NCBI GenBank assembly: GCA_017474455.1 | Contig: JAFVHP010000024.1 | Location: 49,826-113,825 of the forward strand | Length of the DNA: 64,000 bases | DNA from: Lachnospiraceae bacterium | Lineage (GTDB): Bacteria > Bacillota > Clostridia > Lachnospirales > Lachnospiraceae | Reading direction: 5' to 3' | Part shown: positions 41,620 to 50,619 of the stretch, one piece after another | Numbering within the stretch: the first letter of the stretch is position 1 | Layout of the letters: each line of letters opens with the position of its first letter | Notes under the pieces: generated by a model | Databases searched by the model: none | The model's input: the letters and a program-made list of their open reading frames with translations, nothing else | What the model was told of the DNA's origin: nothing | Made by a program: the position numbers and the translations under genes

Positions 41620-43479
41620 TTATTTTTCACCGCGGCCGTCATCATCGTCCGGGATGTCGTCAGCCACAGAAAACTGCGTCTCGTACAGCTCCGTATAGAC
41701 ACCGCCGGCACCGACCAGTTCCCTGTGGGTGCCGCGCTCTGTGATCACGCCGTCCTTGAGGACCAGGATCTCGTCAGCCTTCAGGATCGTCGAGAGTCTG
41801 TGGGCGATCAGTATGCTGGTGGTGGCCGCGACCAGGGGATCGATCGCTGCCTGTATCCTGCTCTCCGAAATGGAATCCAGCGCGCTCGTCGCTTCATCAA
41901 AGATGATCAGGGAGGGCTTTTTCAAAAGGACTCTCGCGATGGAGATACGCTGTTTTTCACCGCCGGAGAGTTTGAGCCCGCGGTTGCCTACGACGGTGTC
42001 CAGTCCGAGTTCCTGATTCTTCACGAAGTCGTAGATGTTGGCCTTTTCCAGCGCGTCGATCAGTTCCGCCTCCGTGGCTTCGGGCCTTACGTACAGCAGA
42101 TTGTCGCGGATCGTGCCGTTGAAAAGATAGGTATCCTGGGTGACGATGCCAACGTTGGAGCGGAGCCATGTCAGGTCCAGCGAACGGACGTCTGTCCCGC
42201 AGAAGGCGACGCTTCCGCCGGTCACGTCGTACAGGCGGGGGATCAGATTGATCATGGTCGTCTTGCCGGAGCCGGAAGGGCCGACGATGGCGACGGAACG
42301 GCCGGGCTCCAGGTCAAAGGAGATATTATGCAGGATCTCGCGTTCAGGCTCGTAGGAGAAGGAGACGTTCCGGAAAGATACGGCACCGGAGGCTTCCTTT
42401 GGGATCACGGGATGCTCGCTGTTCTCGATCTCGATCTTCATGTCAAAGTAATCGAAGATCCTGGTGAACATGGCCATAGACCGGATCCAGTCCACCTGGA
42501 TGTTCAGAAGCGAATTGACAGGACCGTACATCCTGCCGAGCAGCGCGACCAGTACCGTAATGTCGCCGACCGTTAAGTCCGCGTCATAACGGATCATGAG
42601 CAGTCCGCCGACCAGGTACAGGACCATGGGGCCGACGCTGGTGATGGTATTGATCACGACCATGAACCATCGGCCGGCCATGGATTCACGGATATTCAAG
42701 CCGGTCATGCGCTCGTTTACTTTCTTATATCGGTCGTATTCGTAGTCTTCGCGGCAGAAGAGTTTGACCAGGGTCTGGCCGCTGACCGACATCGTTTCGT
42801 TCAGGATGCCGTTGATCTCGTCGCTGCATTCCTGGGATTCCCTGGTCAGGCTCCACCTGGTTTTTCCGGCCCGCCTGGTGGGTATGGTAAAGAGGGGGAC
42901 GAGGATGATGCCCGCGGTCGCCAGGATCCAGTTCTTGCGGTACATGGCGACGAGGGCGGTGATCAGCGTTATCGTATTCGACAGGATGCTGGTGAAGGTG
43001 TTGCTGATGACCATCCTGACGCCGTCGATGTCGCTGGTCATGCGGGTGATGATATCGCCCTGATTGTTGGTGGTGAAGAACCGCTGGGACATCTGCTGGA
43101 GATGGCGGAACATCTGGTTGCGCATATCGAAGGTGATATGCTGCGCGATCCATGCGTTCAGGTAGCTCTGCGCCACGCCGATCAGGTTGGACAGGGCAGT
43201 AACAGCCAGTGAGAGCACGATGAAGAAGATCAGCATCTTCAGGTTCCTGCCGATCAGGCCTTCGTCGATGATCCGTCCGGTCAGGATCGAAGGCAGTATG
43301 CCTGTCACGGATGAAAGCAGGATGCATAAGAAAGCTAAAAGGAGCTGCTTTTTATAGGGACTCAGATAGGAAAAAATACGGACAAGCAGGGCTTTTGTGA
43401 CCTTGGGCCGCTGTGCCTGTTCCTCTTCGGTAAGATAAGCGCCGCCTCTGCCGCCGCGCATTCCCGGACCCTGTGGCAT
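41620..43479 (-). CDS. ABC exporter, fused membrane and ATPase domains
   Basis: A 619-residue half-transporter of the multidrug type. A Gly-rich N-terminal tail (GPGMRGGRGGAY) precedes the six-helix domain, with QRFFTTNNQGDIITRMTSDID as loop 1. The ATPase part has Walker A GPSGSGKT, Q-loop VGIVTQDTYLFNGTI, signature LSGGEKQR and Walker B LIIFDEATSALD. Many clostridial exporters with this tail are one half of a heterodimer; no partner gene lies adjacent. The C-terminus is acidic (DDIPDDDDGRGEK). A TATACT on the minus strand (plus 43514-43519) is a candidate -10. Confidence 0.92.
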   Translation of the reverse strand: MPQGPGMRGGRGGAYLTEEEQAQRPKVTKALLVRIFSYLSPYKKQLLLAFLCILLSSVTGILPSILTGRIIDEGLIGRNLKMLIFFIVLSLAVTALSNLIGVAQSYLNAWIAQHITFDMRNQMFRHLQQMSQRFFTTNNQGDIITRMTSDIDGVRMVISNTFTSILSNTITLITALVAMYRKNWILATAGIILVPLFTIPTRRAGKTRWSLTRESQECSDEINGILNETMSVSGQTLVKLFCREDYEYDRYKKVNERMTGLNIRESMAGRWFMVVINTITSVGPMVLYLVGGLLMIRYDADLTVGDITVLVALLGRMYGPVNSLLNIQVDWIRSMAMFTRIFDYFDMKIEIENSEHPVIPKEASGAVSFRNVSFSYEPEREILHNISFDLEPGRSVAIVGPSGSGKTTMINLIPRLYDVTGGSVAFCGTDVRSLDLTWLRSNVGIVTQDTYLFNGTIRDNLLYVRPEATEAELIDALEKANIYDFVKNQELGLDTVVGNRGLKLSGGEKQRISIARVLLKKPSLIIFDEATSALDSISESRIQAAIDPLVAATTSILIAHRLSTILKADEILVLKDGVITERGTHRELVGAGGVYTELYETQFSVADDIPDDDDGRGEK

Positions 43480-43599
43480 GATATATGTCCTCCATTGGCT
43501 TATCCAGCTGTACAGTATAAAATATACGAAACGGGAAAACAGATGTCAAAACAGCCGGCGGCTGTGTTCTGCGGACATATAAAAATGAGGAAAAACGCG

Positions 43600-45296
43600 A
43601 TGAAATGGATAGCCTGCGCTGTGATACTGCCGGTCCTTGCCGGAACGTTCCTTGCCGGGTCGGGAAGACTGTCCGGGATATTCGGCAAAGCCGGATATGC
43701 CGCAGAACTGCAGGGTGTGTGGTATGAACAGTCGGAATACGCGGATGTACTGACCATTAACGGGAACCGGATGACGCTCGCCGGATGGAACGGTTATAAG
43801 GAGGAGACATCTTTCAAACTGGTAAAGGACCGGCAGAACGGGTATATGGAACTGGTGCCGGAAGATGAATACTTTGCCTATGTGGATCTCTGGTACGATG
43901 CCGCGGAAAACAGGCTGATCTTCCATACCCTCCCGCATATGGACGGGGACGGGGGATATCATACCGTGATCTTCCTCAGGACTGAATACACGCCGCCTCC
44001 GCCGCCCGTGTACGGCGAGAGAAAGGACAGGAGCGATCCGGATGCGCAGCATGTTTTCGAGGACCATAACGTCCGGCATCTGACCCTGCATATATATGAA
44101 CCCTACCGGGAAAGCTATGATATGGCACCGGAGCCGCCGACCCAGGGAGAGTACTCTTATGAACTGAAGACAGATGAGGAAGGAAACGCCCTTGTCACAT
44201 CCGATTTCTATCCGCCGGGAGTGGAATTCAGTCCGGAAAGGATGGAAGAACTGATCCGGATCCTCTCTGACGGAAGCATCGATATGATCAACGGGATCGA
44301 TATCTGGACGGAGGAGATGCCGGACGACACGGAATACTACGAGCTGGAGATTGAATACGGGGACGGTTCTATGCTCAGGTCCCGGGCTAACGGACCGGAC
44401 ATACCGTCGGCCTGGTATGCCGATGCGACAGGCAGGGAGATCCACAAGCTCCTGTACGATGCTTTCCCGGAAGCCGGCTACAATATATGGACAGGGGAAT
44501 TTCATTCCACAAAGCCGATGAAAAGGCTGATGGCGGATCCGGACCTGAAGCAGGACAGGGGATACAGCGTATCATCATCAGGCGCCAGGATAGAGATCAG
44601 CGGAAAAAAGTATGATTACACGGTCTATTCCGAATATCCGGTATTCACCATCGAAAAGGAAAAAGAAGAATTTCCGGAAGATACGGACCTGAAGGCACTG
44701 GAAAGGACACTGGACGGGATCTCCGCGTTCTATAAAGATCTTTCCGGGTCGGATGTCGTCGAAGAAGATGAGATCATGAAGGATGCCTCTGTCAACGCGA
44801 GGGCTCAAACGGACAGGCGGACTTCCTATTCGTTCTACAGTCCCCTGCGGTTCAAATACGGCAGGGGATGGATGAGCTTCTGGATCAGTGAAGGCCATTC
44901 CAATGCGTACGGACTGGGCCCGCACGGCTACGGGGATTACCGCTATATCAGGTACTGCATCGGTACCGCGGACGGGGAACTTATCAGCGCGTCGGATCTC
45001 TTCGTCAGTACGGATGCGCTCTGCGGGGCTGTCGGCGCGGCGCTGGATAAGAAATATGATATCCTGATTACAGTTACGGGGAATACTACCACTCCGCAGA
45101 TTACCGCAGGGCTCTTTCACGATCATTGGAAAAGCCCGAATCCGAAGGCGGAACGGGCTTTGAGATCGAGTATGACAGGATCACTCTTTACCTGAGGGGC
45201 GAATTGGGCACGAAAGACGGATACGAGATCGAACTGCCTCTGTATTATGACGAACTGCAGGATATACTGGATGACCGGTACATCTGCGTCTGGTGA
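43600..45296 (+). pseudogene. secreted DUF-like protein with a one-base frameshift near its end
   Basis: The repaired reading is about 565 residues: a signal peptide (MKWIACAVILPVLAGTFLAG), an N-terminal beta-rich module (LQGVWYEQSEYADVLTINGNRM, resembling lipocalin-like cell-surface modules), a PPPPP linker near residue 128, and a long C-terminal part. The open frame ends at 45195, but the family-like end (GFEIEYDRITLYLRGELG, then ELPLYYDELQDIL) continues in the next frame to TGA at 45294-45296. Adding one base near 45145-45155 (within AAGGCGG) restores it. The start at 43600 was chosen for GAGG spacing; in-frame ATGs exist at 43543 and 43585. Function unknown. An indel error is as likely as a real mutation. 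Confidence 0.72.
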
Positions 45297-45307
45297 TCCG
45301 GGCCGGA

Positions 45308-45808
45308 TCAGTAATTCCTGAGCGTTCCCTGTTCGTCTTCACCGGCGGATTCCACCCGGACGATCTCTACCATAAAAGAGGAAGCGCCCGTATTTACCTC
45401 CGCCTGCTCGCCTGCCCTGCGGCGGGATACCGCCCTGCCCAGGGGAGATTCCACACTGATGAGGCCCTGCAGTGAGTCTTCGCGCATGGTGGTGACGATC
45501 GTATAGGTCTCTTCGGAACCGTCGTCCAGGAAGCGTACAGTGACCTTTTTGCCTATGCCGGCTTCGTCGTCCGCCGCGTTGTCTTCAATGATATCCGCTG
45601 TTTTGATCATTCTTTCCAGGAAGCGGATGCGGGAATCGTTGCGGTTCTTTACGCGCTTCGCCTCATGGTATTCAAAATTCTCGGACAGATCGCCGTGCGC
45701 CCTGGTCTCCTTGACTTCCTCAAGGACCTGGGGGCGTACTACCGTCTTGCGGTAATCGATCTCCTTCTGCATTTCCTCAATATCTTTTTTCGTCAGCTTG
45801 TTATGCAT
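45308..45808 (-). CDS. greA: transcription elongation factor GreA/GreB family
   Basis: A 166-residue transcript-cleavage factor for paused RNA polymerase. The N-terminal coiled coil (LTKKDIEEMQKEIDYRKT) ends in the catalytic tip GDLSENFEYHEAK, with the Asp/Glu pair. The C-terminal FKBP-like domain contains VTVRFLDDGSEETYTIV, ISVESPLGRAVSRR and a shorter than usual end. It is a lone gene with its own promoter, convergent with the broken secreted-protein gene. The residue set in the tip fits functional GreA; GreB cannot be excluded by eye. Confidence 0.92.
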   Translation of the reverse strand: MHNKLTKKDIEEMQKEIDYRKTVVRPQVLEEVKETRAHGDLSENFEYHEAKRVKNRNDSRIRFLERMIKTADIIEDNAADDEAGIGKKVTVRFLDDGSEETYTIVTTMREDSLQGLISVESPLGRAVSRRRAGEQAEVNTGASSFMVEIVRVESAGEDEQGTLRNY

Positions 45809-45878
45809 ATTCCTGATCTTTATCTCCGTTTCTTATATGCAGGACAGCCTGCGTATTTCTGTCTCCGGGTCAAATCGT

Positions 45879-45907
45879 ATTTTAACAGCAATGCTTTTGG
45901 GCCGCAA
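45879..45907 (-). promoter_or_regulatory. promoter of greA
   Basis: On the minus strand TTGCGG (plus 45902-45907) and TAAAAT (plus 45879-45884) are 17 bases apart, about 70 bases before the greA ATG. Confidence 0.6.
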
Positions 45908-45946
45908 AAGAAAATGCTGATGAACACAGGTTATTTTAAATTGCAA

Positions 45947-45974
45947 TTGCCTGCGCATGCTTTTACAATATATA
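45947..45974 (+). promoter_or_regulatory. candidate promoter of the VanW gene
   Basis: TTGCCT (45947-45952), 16 bases, TATATA (45969-45974), about 50 bases before the ATG at 46024. RBS GAAAGGAT is close to the start. Confidence 0.5.
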
Positions 45975-46023
45975 GCACGTGATCAAGAAAGACTGGCCGC
46001 CGGGAGCGGTATGAAAGGATAGA

Positions 46024-47835
46024 ATGAAGCACAGGTTTTCCATTACTGTTTGTTTGGCTGTCTGCGCCGTGATGACTGCGGCAGCAGGCTTTTTATTCTC
46101 CGGATACGGGAAGCAGGCCGTTTTTGCGGAAGCGATCCCGTCGTATGAGAGCGCCGGCCAAGGCCAGGGCGCAGATGAGGACAGGATCACAGCCGGCATC
46201 ACGATCGGCGGCATGGATGTTTCCGGCCTTACCTATACCGAAGCGAGAAACGCCCTGGAAGAGACCGTGGCCGAGCGGAAAACGGCGCCGGTGACCCTGA
46301 TCGGGCCGGAAGAGAACGAGCAGATCAAACTGACGGCCGGCGAACTGGGATATACGGTCGATTTCAGTGAGGCGCTGGACAAAGCCATGTCCTTCGGCCA
46401 TGCGCAGAACATCATACAGCGTTACAAGGAACAGAAGGACCTGGAGCGGGAAGGCAGGAACTACGACTTTTCCGTTTCCGTTGACAGGAGCGTCCTGACG
46501 GCGGCTGTCAACGGCAGGTGCAGGGAATTTGACCAGCCGGCAAAGGAGCCCCTGCTCAGAAGGGAGAACGGCTCATTCATCGTAGAGATCGGACAGAAAG
46601 GATATATCCTGGATTCAGCCGTTACGGCGGATGCTATTGCCGAAGTCCTGGAAAACGGATTTTACGGCCAACCTGTATCGGTCAATATGACCTTTGTCGT
46701 GGACGAACCCAGGGGCAGGACGGAAGACCTCAGCGGGATCAAGGACCTGCTCGGCACATTTACGACCAGCTACACTTCCTCCGGTTCCGCCAGATGCGGG
46801 AATATTGAAAACGGCTGCCGCCTCCTGAACGGCAAGATCCTCTATCCCGGGGAAGAACTCTCCGTCCTGCAGAATATTACGCCGTTCACCGAAGAGAACG
46901 GATATTTCCTGGCCGGGTCATATCTTGGCAACAAGGTGGTGGACAGCCTGGGCGGCGGTATATGCCAGGTCTCGACTACACTGTACAACGCCGTTATCCG
47001 GGCGGAACTCAAAGTGACGGCCAGGTCCAACCATTCCCTGATCGTCGGATATGTACAGCCCTCGATGGATGCTGCCATAGCCGAGTCTGCCAATATGGAT
47101 TTCCGCTTTGTGAACTCTACGGACCATCCGATCTATGTGGAAGGCTATACGAGCAATAAATCGATCACATTCAATATCTACGGCACAGAGACCAGGGCGC
47201 GTTCCAGAAAGGTAAGCTTTGAGAGCGAGACCCTGGAAACGATACCGCCGGAAGGCCTGGACGTAGTCGAAGATCCCACACAGCCTGTAGGATATGTCAG
47301 CCTGGAGACAGGGCATACCGGCTATAAGGCGCAGCTGTGGAAGATCGTGTCGGAGAACGACCTGCAGCTGAGCAGGGATGTGTTCAACCGAAGCAACTAC
47401 AACATGACTCCGGATACGGTCACGGTAGGGACCGGCGGGACAGTAACGGCCGGACTGCGCGCGGCGATGGAGTCCAAAGACCTTGCTGCGATCAGGGCGG
47501 CTGCGCAGGTAGCTGCGTCCATGCAGTCGGGCGGACCTCTTGCGGAGCAGGCTTCCTATGCCGCACAGGCAGCTTATGAAGCCGCCCTGGCGGACGGAGC
47601 GGATACGGAAACCGCCATGAACAAGGCGCAGGATGCCGCCAACGCGGTAGTTGCCGCCGCCAATGGCGAAAGCTCCGGTTCCCAGGATCAGGGATCTTCG
47701 GACAGCAATGAGGCCGGTCAGAGTACCGATAATGAGGACTATACCGATAACAGTACCGACAGCACCGGATCCGCCGATGAAGGCTATGGTGACGACGGCT
47801 ATGAAGACGGGGAATCTGATGGTACAGTTAACTGA
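46024..47835 (+). CDS. VanW family exported protein with PG-binding-like domain
   Basis: A 603-residue envelope protein. It has a signal anchor at residues 6-26, peptidoglycan-binding-like YoaR-type domains (ITIGGMDVSGLTYTEARNALEE and a copy around residue 150-215), and the VanW domain with LGGGICQVSTTLYNAVIRAELKV and NHSLIVGYVQPSMDAAI. A beta domain follows, then an Ala-rich helical segment (residues about 475-545) and a Ser/Asp/Gly-rich tail of about 50 residues (DNEDYTDNSTDSTGS...), likely extended on the surface. VanW proteins are linked with cell-wall or antibiotic response, function unproven. It overlaps the next gene by 17 bases. Confidence 0.88.
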   Translation: MKHRFSITVCLAVCAVMTAAAGFLFSGYGKQAVFAEAIPSYESAGQGQGADEDRITAGITIGGMDVSGLTYTEARNALEETVAERKTAPVTLIGPEENEQIKLTAGELGYTVDFSEALDKAMSFGHAQNIIQRYKEQKDLEREGRNYDFSVSVDRSVLTAAVNGRCREFDQPAKEPLLRRENGSFIVEIGQKGYILDSAVTADAIAEVLENGFYGQPVSVNMTFVVDEPRGRTEDLSGIKDLLGTFTTSYTSSGSARCGNIENGCRLLNGKILYPGEELSVLQNITPFTEENGYFLAGSYLGNKVVDSLGGGICQVSTTLYNAVIRAELKVTARSNHSLIVGYVQPSMDAAIAESANMDFRFVNSTDHPIYVEGYTSNKSITFNIYGTETRARSRKVSFESETLETIPPEGLDVVEDPTQPVGYVSLETGHTGYKAQLWKIVSENDLQLSRDVFNRSNYNMTPDTVTVGTGGTVTAGLRAAMESKDLAAIRAAAQVAASMQSGGPLAEQASYAAQAAYEAALADGADTETAMNKAQDAANAVVAAANGESSGSQDQGSSDSNEAGQSTDNEDYTDNSTDSTGSADEGYGDDGYEDGESDGTVN

Positions 47836-48811
47836 TGACCATATGCTAAAACCCGGCAAGGCCGGGACGACAGTTCTGGACAGATCGGTAAAAAGGCTGA
47901 TAAGGGGCGTTTCCGGTATGGATGACGCCCTTTTTATTAATGCCGACCCGGTCACGATGCGTACGTCATATCCGGGAAAACTGGCAGTACACGCCGTCTG
48001 CAACGGGATGTATGCGAAAGGATATGCGCCCAGGCAGTGTACACTGACCGTACTTCTGCCGGAAGGAAGTACGGAAGAGGAGCTCAGGCGGATCATTGAC
48101 CAGGCGGCCAGGACAGCAGAGGAAGAGAATATAAAGATCTGCGGCGGGCATACGGAAGTTACCGGCGCGGTCACCCGGCCGGTCGTCTGCGCTTCGGCGG
48201 CAGGCGTCCCCATGCGGAAGACAGATGCGGAAAAAAGCCGTGAGATAACCGGAGCGGCTGCCGGGGACGGGCTGTCCCTTATCATGACCGGTTATGCCGG
48301 GATAGAAGGGAGTTTCCTGATGGCTTCGGAATGTACCGGCAGACTGCAGGAACACTTTTCCGCAGAGCTGACGGAGCAGGCAGCGCTTATGTTCAGCGGA
48401 ATGATGTCTGTCAGGGCAGCGGCAGAGGCACTGGCCGGGCTTTTGACCGGAGTGCCGCTTCATACGGTATCGCTGTCAGAGGGCGGCGTATATGCGGGAC
48501 TTTGGAAGATATGCGAGGAATTGTCCTGCGGTATGCGTGTGTATTTTGACCGGATACCCATCCTGCAGGAAACGGTGGAGATGAGCAATGCCCTGGCGGT
48601 GGATCCCTACGGCATGCAGTCTGCAGGATCTCTCCTGATCGCGGCAGCTGACCCAGGCCCGGTGCTGGAGTGCCTGGATAAGGCCGGTGTCCCGGCCGTA
48701 TGCATAGGGGAGCTTGTCCCCGGGAACGACCGTATCCTTATAAACGATGACGAAGAGAGATTCCTGGACCGCCCGAAGACGGATACACTTTATCCGGTAC
48801 TGGGATTTTAG
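47819..48811 (+). CDS. AIR synthase-related (HypE/PurM-like) protein
   Basis: A 330-residue protein of the PurM/HypE ATP-binding superfamily. The N-terminal half has DDALFINADPVTMRTSYPGKLAVHAVCNGMYAKGYAP, read as DP-T then AVH motifs, as in AIRS domains; GGHTEVTGAV is the usual glycine-rich segment, and VDPYGMQSAGSLLIAA is the C-terminal domain hallmark. In HypE the C-terminal Cys receives a carbamoyl; here the end is YPVLGF with no Cys, so it is not a hydrogenase maturation HypE. The start at 47819 overlaps the VanW stop; it is read from the same message. Biochemical role unknown. Confidence 0.8.
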   Translation: MVQLTDDHMLKPGKAGTTVLDRSVKRLIRGVSGMDDALFINADPVTMRTSYPGKLAVHAVCNGMYAKGYAPRQCTLTVLLPEGSTEEELRRIIDQAARTAEEENIKICGGHTEVTGAVTRPVVCASAAGVPMRKTDAEKSREITGAAAGDGLSLIMTGYAGIEGSFLMASECTGRLQEHFSAELTEQAALMFSGMMSVRAAAEALAGLLTGVPLHTVSLSEGGVYAGLWKICEELSCGMRVYFDRIPILQETVEMSNALAVDPYGMQSAGSLLIAAADPGPVLECLDKAGVPAVCIGELVPGNDRILINDDEERFLDRPKTDTLYPVLGF

Positions 48812-48871
48812 GGCATCCGGGCTTATAATGGTTCAGAAATTCAAATCACGCGATTGAGAATGGAGAATGAC

Positions 48872-49363
48872 ATGGATGAACTGCAGACCAGGATACTTAC
48901 AGTAATAGAGCGGAACAGCCGCGTGGACAGCGGGGAACTGGCCGTCCGGCTCGGCGTCAGTGAAGAAGAGATCAACAGCGCCCTCCTTGAAATGGAGGAG
49001 GAAGGAATCATCTGCGGCTACCATACGATGATCGACTGGGACAGGACCGGTGTGGAAAAGGTGACCGCGCTGATCGAGGTCCGCGTTACGCCCCAGAGGG
49101 GGAAAGGATTTGACGAGATCGCGGAGAGGATCTACCAGTATCCGGAAGTCGATTCGGTCTATCTGCTTTCGGGCGGTTACGACCTGATGGTCATCCTGGC
49201 GGGCAGGTCCCTGAAGGAAGTCTCGGGATTTGTCGCCCAGAAGCTTTCGACCCTGGATACCGTTATCAGTACGGCCACACACTTTATACTGAAAAAATAC
49301 AAGGACCACGGCACGATCATGGAGAAAAAACCCGAAGATCCCCGCGAGATCGTGACCGCGTAA
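48872..49363 (+). CDS. Lrp/AsnC-family transcriptional regulator
   Basis: A 163-residue feast/famine regulator. The N-terminal HTH is LQTRILTVIERNSRVDSGELAVRLGVSEEEINSALLEME and the C-terminal RAM effector-binding domain (VTALIEVRVTPQ to YDLMVILAG). The start MDELQ follows GGAGAATG; in-frame ATGs at 48854 and 48860 would add residues. A TATAAT (48824-48829) is the probable -10. It precedes a class I/II aminotransferase by 47 bases, a partner arrangement (like alaR-alaT in Bacillus) that suggests it controls that gene in response to an amino acid. Confidence 0.9.
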   Translation: MDELQTRILTVIERNSRVDSGELAVRLGVSEEEINSALLEMEEEGIICGYHTMIDWDRTGVEKVTALIEVRVTPQRGKGFDEIAERIYQYPEVDSVYLLSGGYDLMVILAGRSLKEVSGFVAQKLSTLDTVISTATHFILKKYKDHGTIMEKKPEDPREIVTA

Positions 49364-49410
49364 AAATAAGCGGCAGGAAATCAATTTGCGAACGATAAGG
49401 CAGTATTTTT

Positions 49411-50607
49411 ATGAATAATCCCGGCAGCAGCGATAATAAAAACAGTGTGCTCTCGGACAAGGCCCTCGGCCTTGCCCCCTCCGGCATAAGGAAATTCTTC
49501 GATATCGTCAGCGAGATGAAAGACGCAATCTCGCTGGGCGTGGGCGAACCGGATTTCGATACGCCCTGGCATATCCGTGAAGAAGGCATTTATTCCCTGG
49601 AAAGAGGGCGTACTTTCTATACGTCCAATTCCGGTCTTAAGGAACTGAGGGTAGAAATAGCCGAATATATGAAGAGGAGCATCGGCGTCAGTTATGAACC
49701 GCTGAAGGAAACGCTGATAACGGTCGGCGGTTCCGAAGCGATCGACCTGATGTTCCGCGCCATGATCAATGCGGGCGATGAAGTCATCATCCCGCAGCCA
49801 AGCTATGTATCTTACCTGCCCTGCGCGGTGCTGGCGGATGCGGTGCCTGTGATCGTCCCGCTCTCCGCGGAGCATGATTTCAGGCTGACGCCGCAGGAAC
49901 TTGAGAATGCCGTTACGGACAGGACCAAGATACTGGTGCTGCCGTATCCCAATAATCCCACGGGCGCCATTATGGAAAAAAGCGATCTCGAAGCGATAGC
50001 CGATATCATAATCAAAAACGATATCTACGTGCTGTCCGATGAGATCTACTGTGAGCTGACTTACAGCGGCCGGCATGTCTCCATCGCGCAGCTTCCGGGG
50101 ATGAAGGAACGTACTGTCGTCGTCAACGGGTTTTCAAAGGCCTATGCCATGACGGGCTGGAGGCTCGGCTATGCCTGCGGACCCGAATGGCTGATCGCCC
50201 AGATGACCAAGATCCACCAGTACGCGATCATGTGCGCGCCCACCACCAGCCAGTACGCGGCTGTCGAGGCCCTGAAAAACGGTGACGACGACGTCGCCAT
50301 GATGCGGGAATCCTATAATGAACGCAGACGCTTTGTACTGGACAGACTTCGTAAAATGGGCCTGCCGTGCTTCGAGCCCCTCGGCGCGTTCTATGTATTT
50401 CCCTGCATATCGGAATTCGGAATGAGCAGCGAAGAGTTCGCCACGACACTGCTGAAGGAAGAGAAAGTGGCGATCGTACCGGGAACAGCCTTCGGTGACT
50501 GCGGGGAAGGGTACTTAAGGATATCCTACGCTTATTCGATCAAGGCGTTGAAAAAGGCTCTGGACAGGCTGGAAGAATTTGTGGGACGGCTCAGGAATAA
50601 AGAATGA
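49411..50607 (+). CDS. class I/II PLP aminotransferase
   Basis: A 398-residue fold-type I aminotransferase. Markers: SLGVGEPDFDTPWHI at the N-terminus, GGSEAIDLMFRAMI, PYPNNPTGAIM, SDEIYCELTY (cofactor Asp/Tyr), NGFSKAYAMTGWRLGY with the Schiff-base Lys, and ISYAYSIKALKKALDRL at the C-terminus with the substrate-binding Arg. Members include alanine, aromatic and aspartate aminotransferases; the pairing with an Lrp/AsnC protein recalls the alanine aminotransferase of Bacillus, but the substrate is inferred. No RBS-optimal site, weak upstream. Confidence 0.9.
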   Translation: MNNPGSSDNKNSVLSDKALGLAPSGIRKFFDIVSEMKDAISLGVGEPDFDTPWHIREEGIYSLERGRTFYTSNSGLKELRVEIAEYMKRSIGVSYEPLKETLITVGGSEAIDLMFRAMINAGDEVIIPQPSYVSYLPCAVLADAVPVIVPLSAEHDFRLTPQELENAVTDRTKILVLPYPNNPTGAIMEKSDLEAIADIIIKNDIYVLSDEIYCELTYSGRHVSIAQLPGMKERTVVVNGFSKAYAMTGWRLGYACGPEWLIAQMTKIHQYAIMCAPTTSQYAAVEALKNGDDDVAMMRESYNERRRFVLDRLRKMGLPCFEPLGAFYVFPCISEFGMSSEEFATTLLKEEKVAIVPGTAFGDCGEGYLRISYAYSIKALKKALDRLEEFVGRLRNKE

Positions 50608-50619
50608 TATAAGATCAGA

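Noticed and set aside
45293-45309. Short hairpin TGATCCG-GGC-CGGATCA between convergent genes
   Set aside because: The loop is only three bases and no T run follows; it overlaps the greA stop and may be chance, so it was not listed as a terminator.
47651-47818. Longer N-terminus for the AIR synthase-like protein
   Set aside because: It would overlap the repetitive tail of the VanW gene; the family-like sequence begins at the later ATG 47819.
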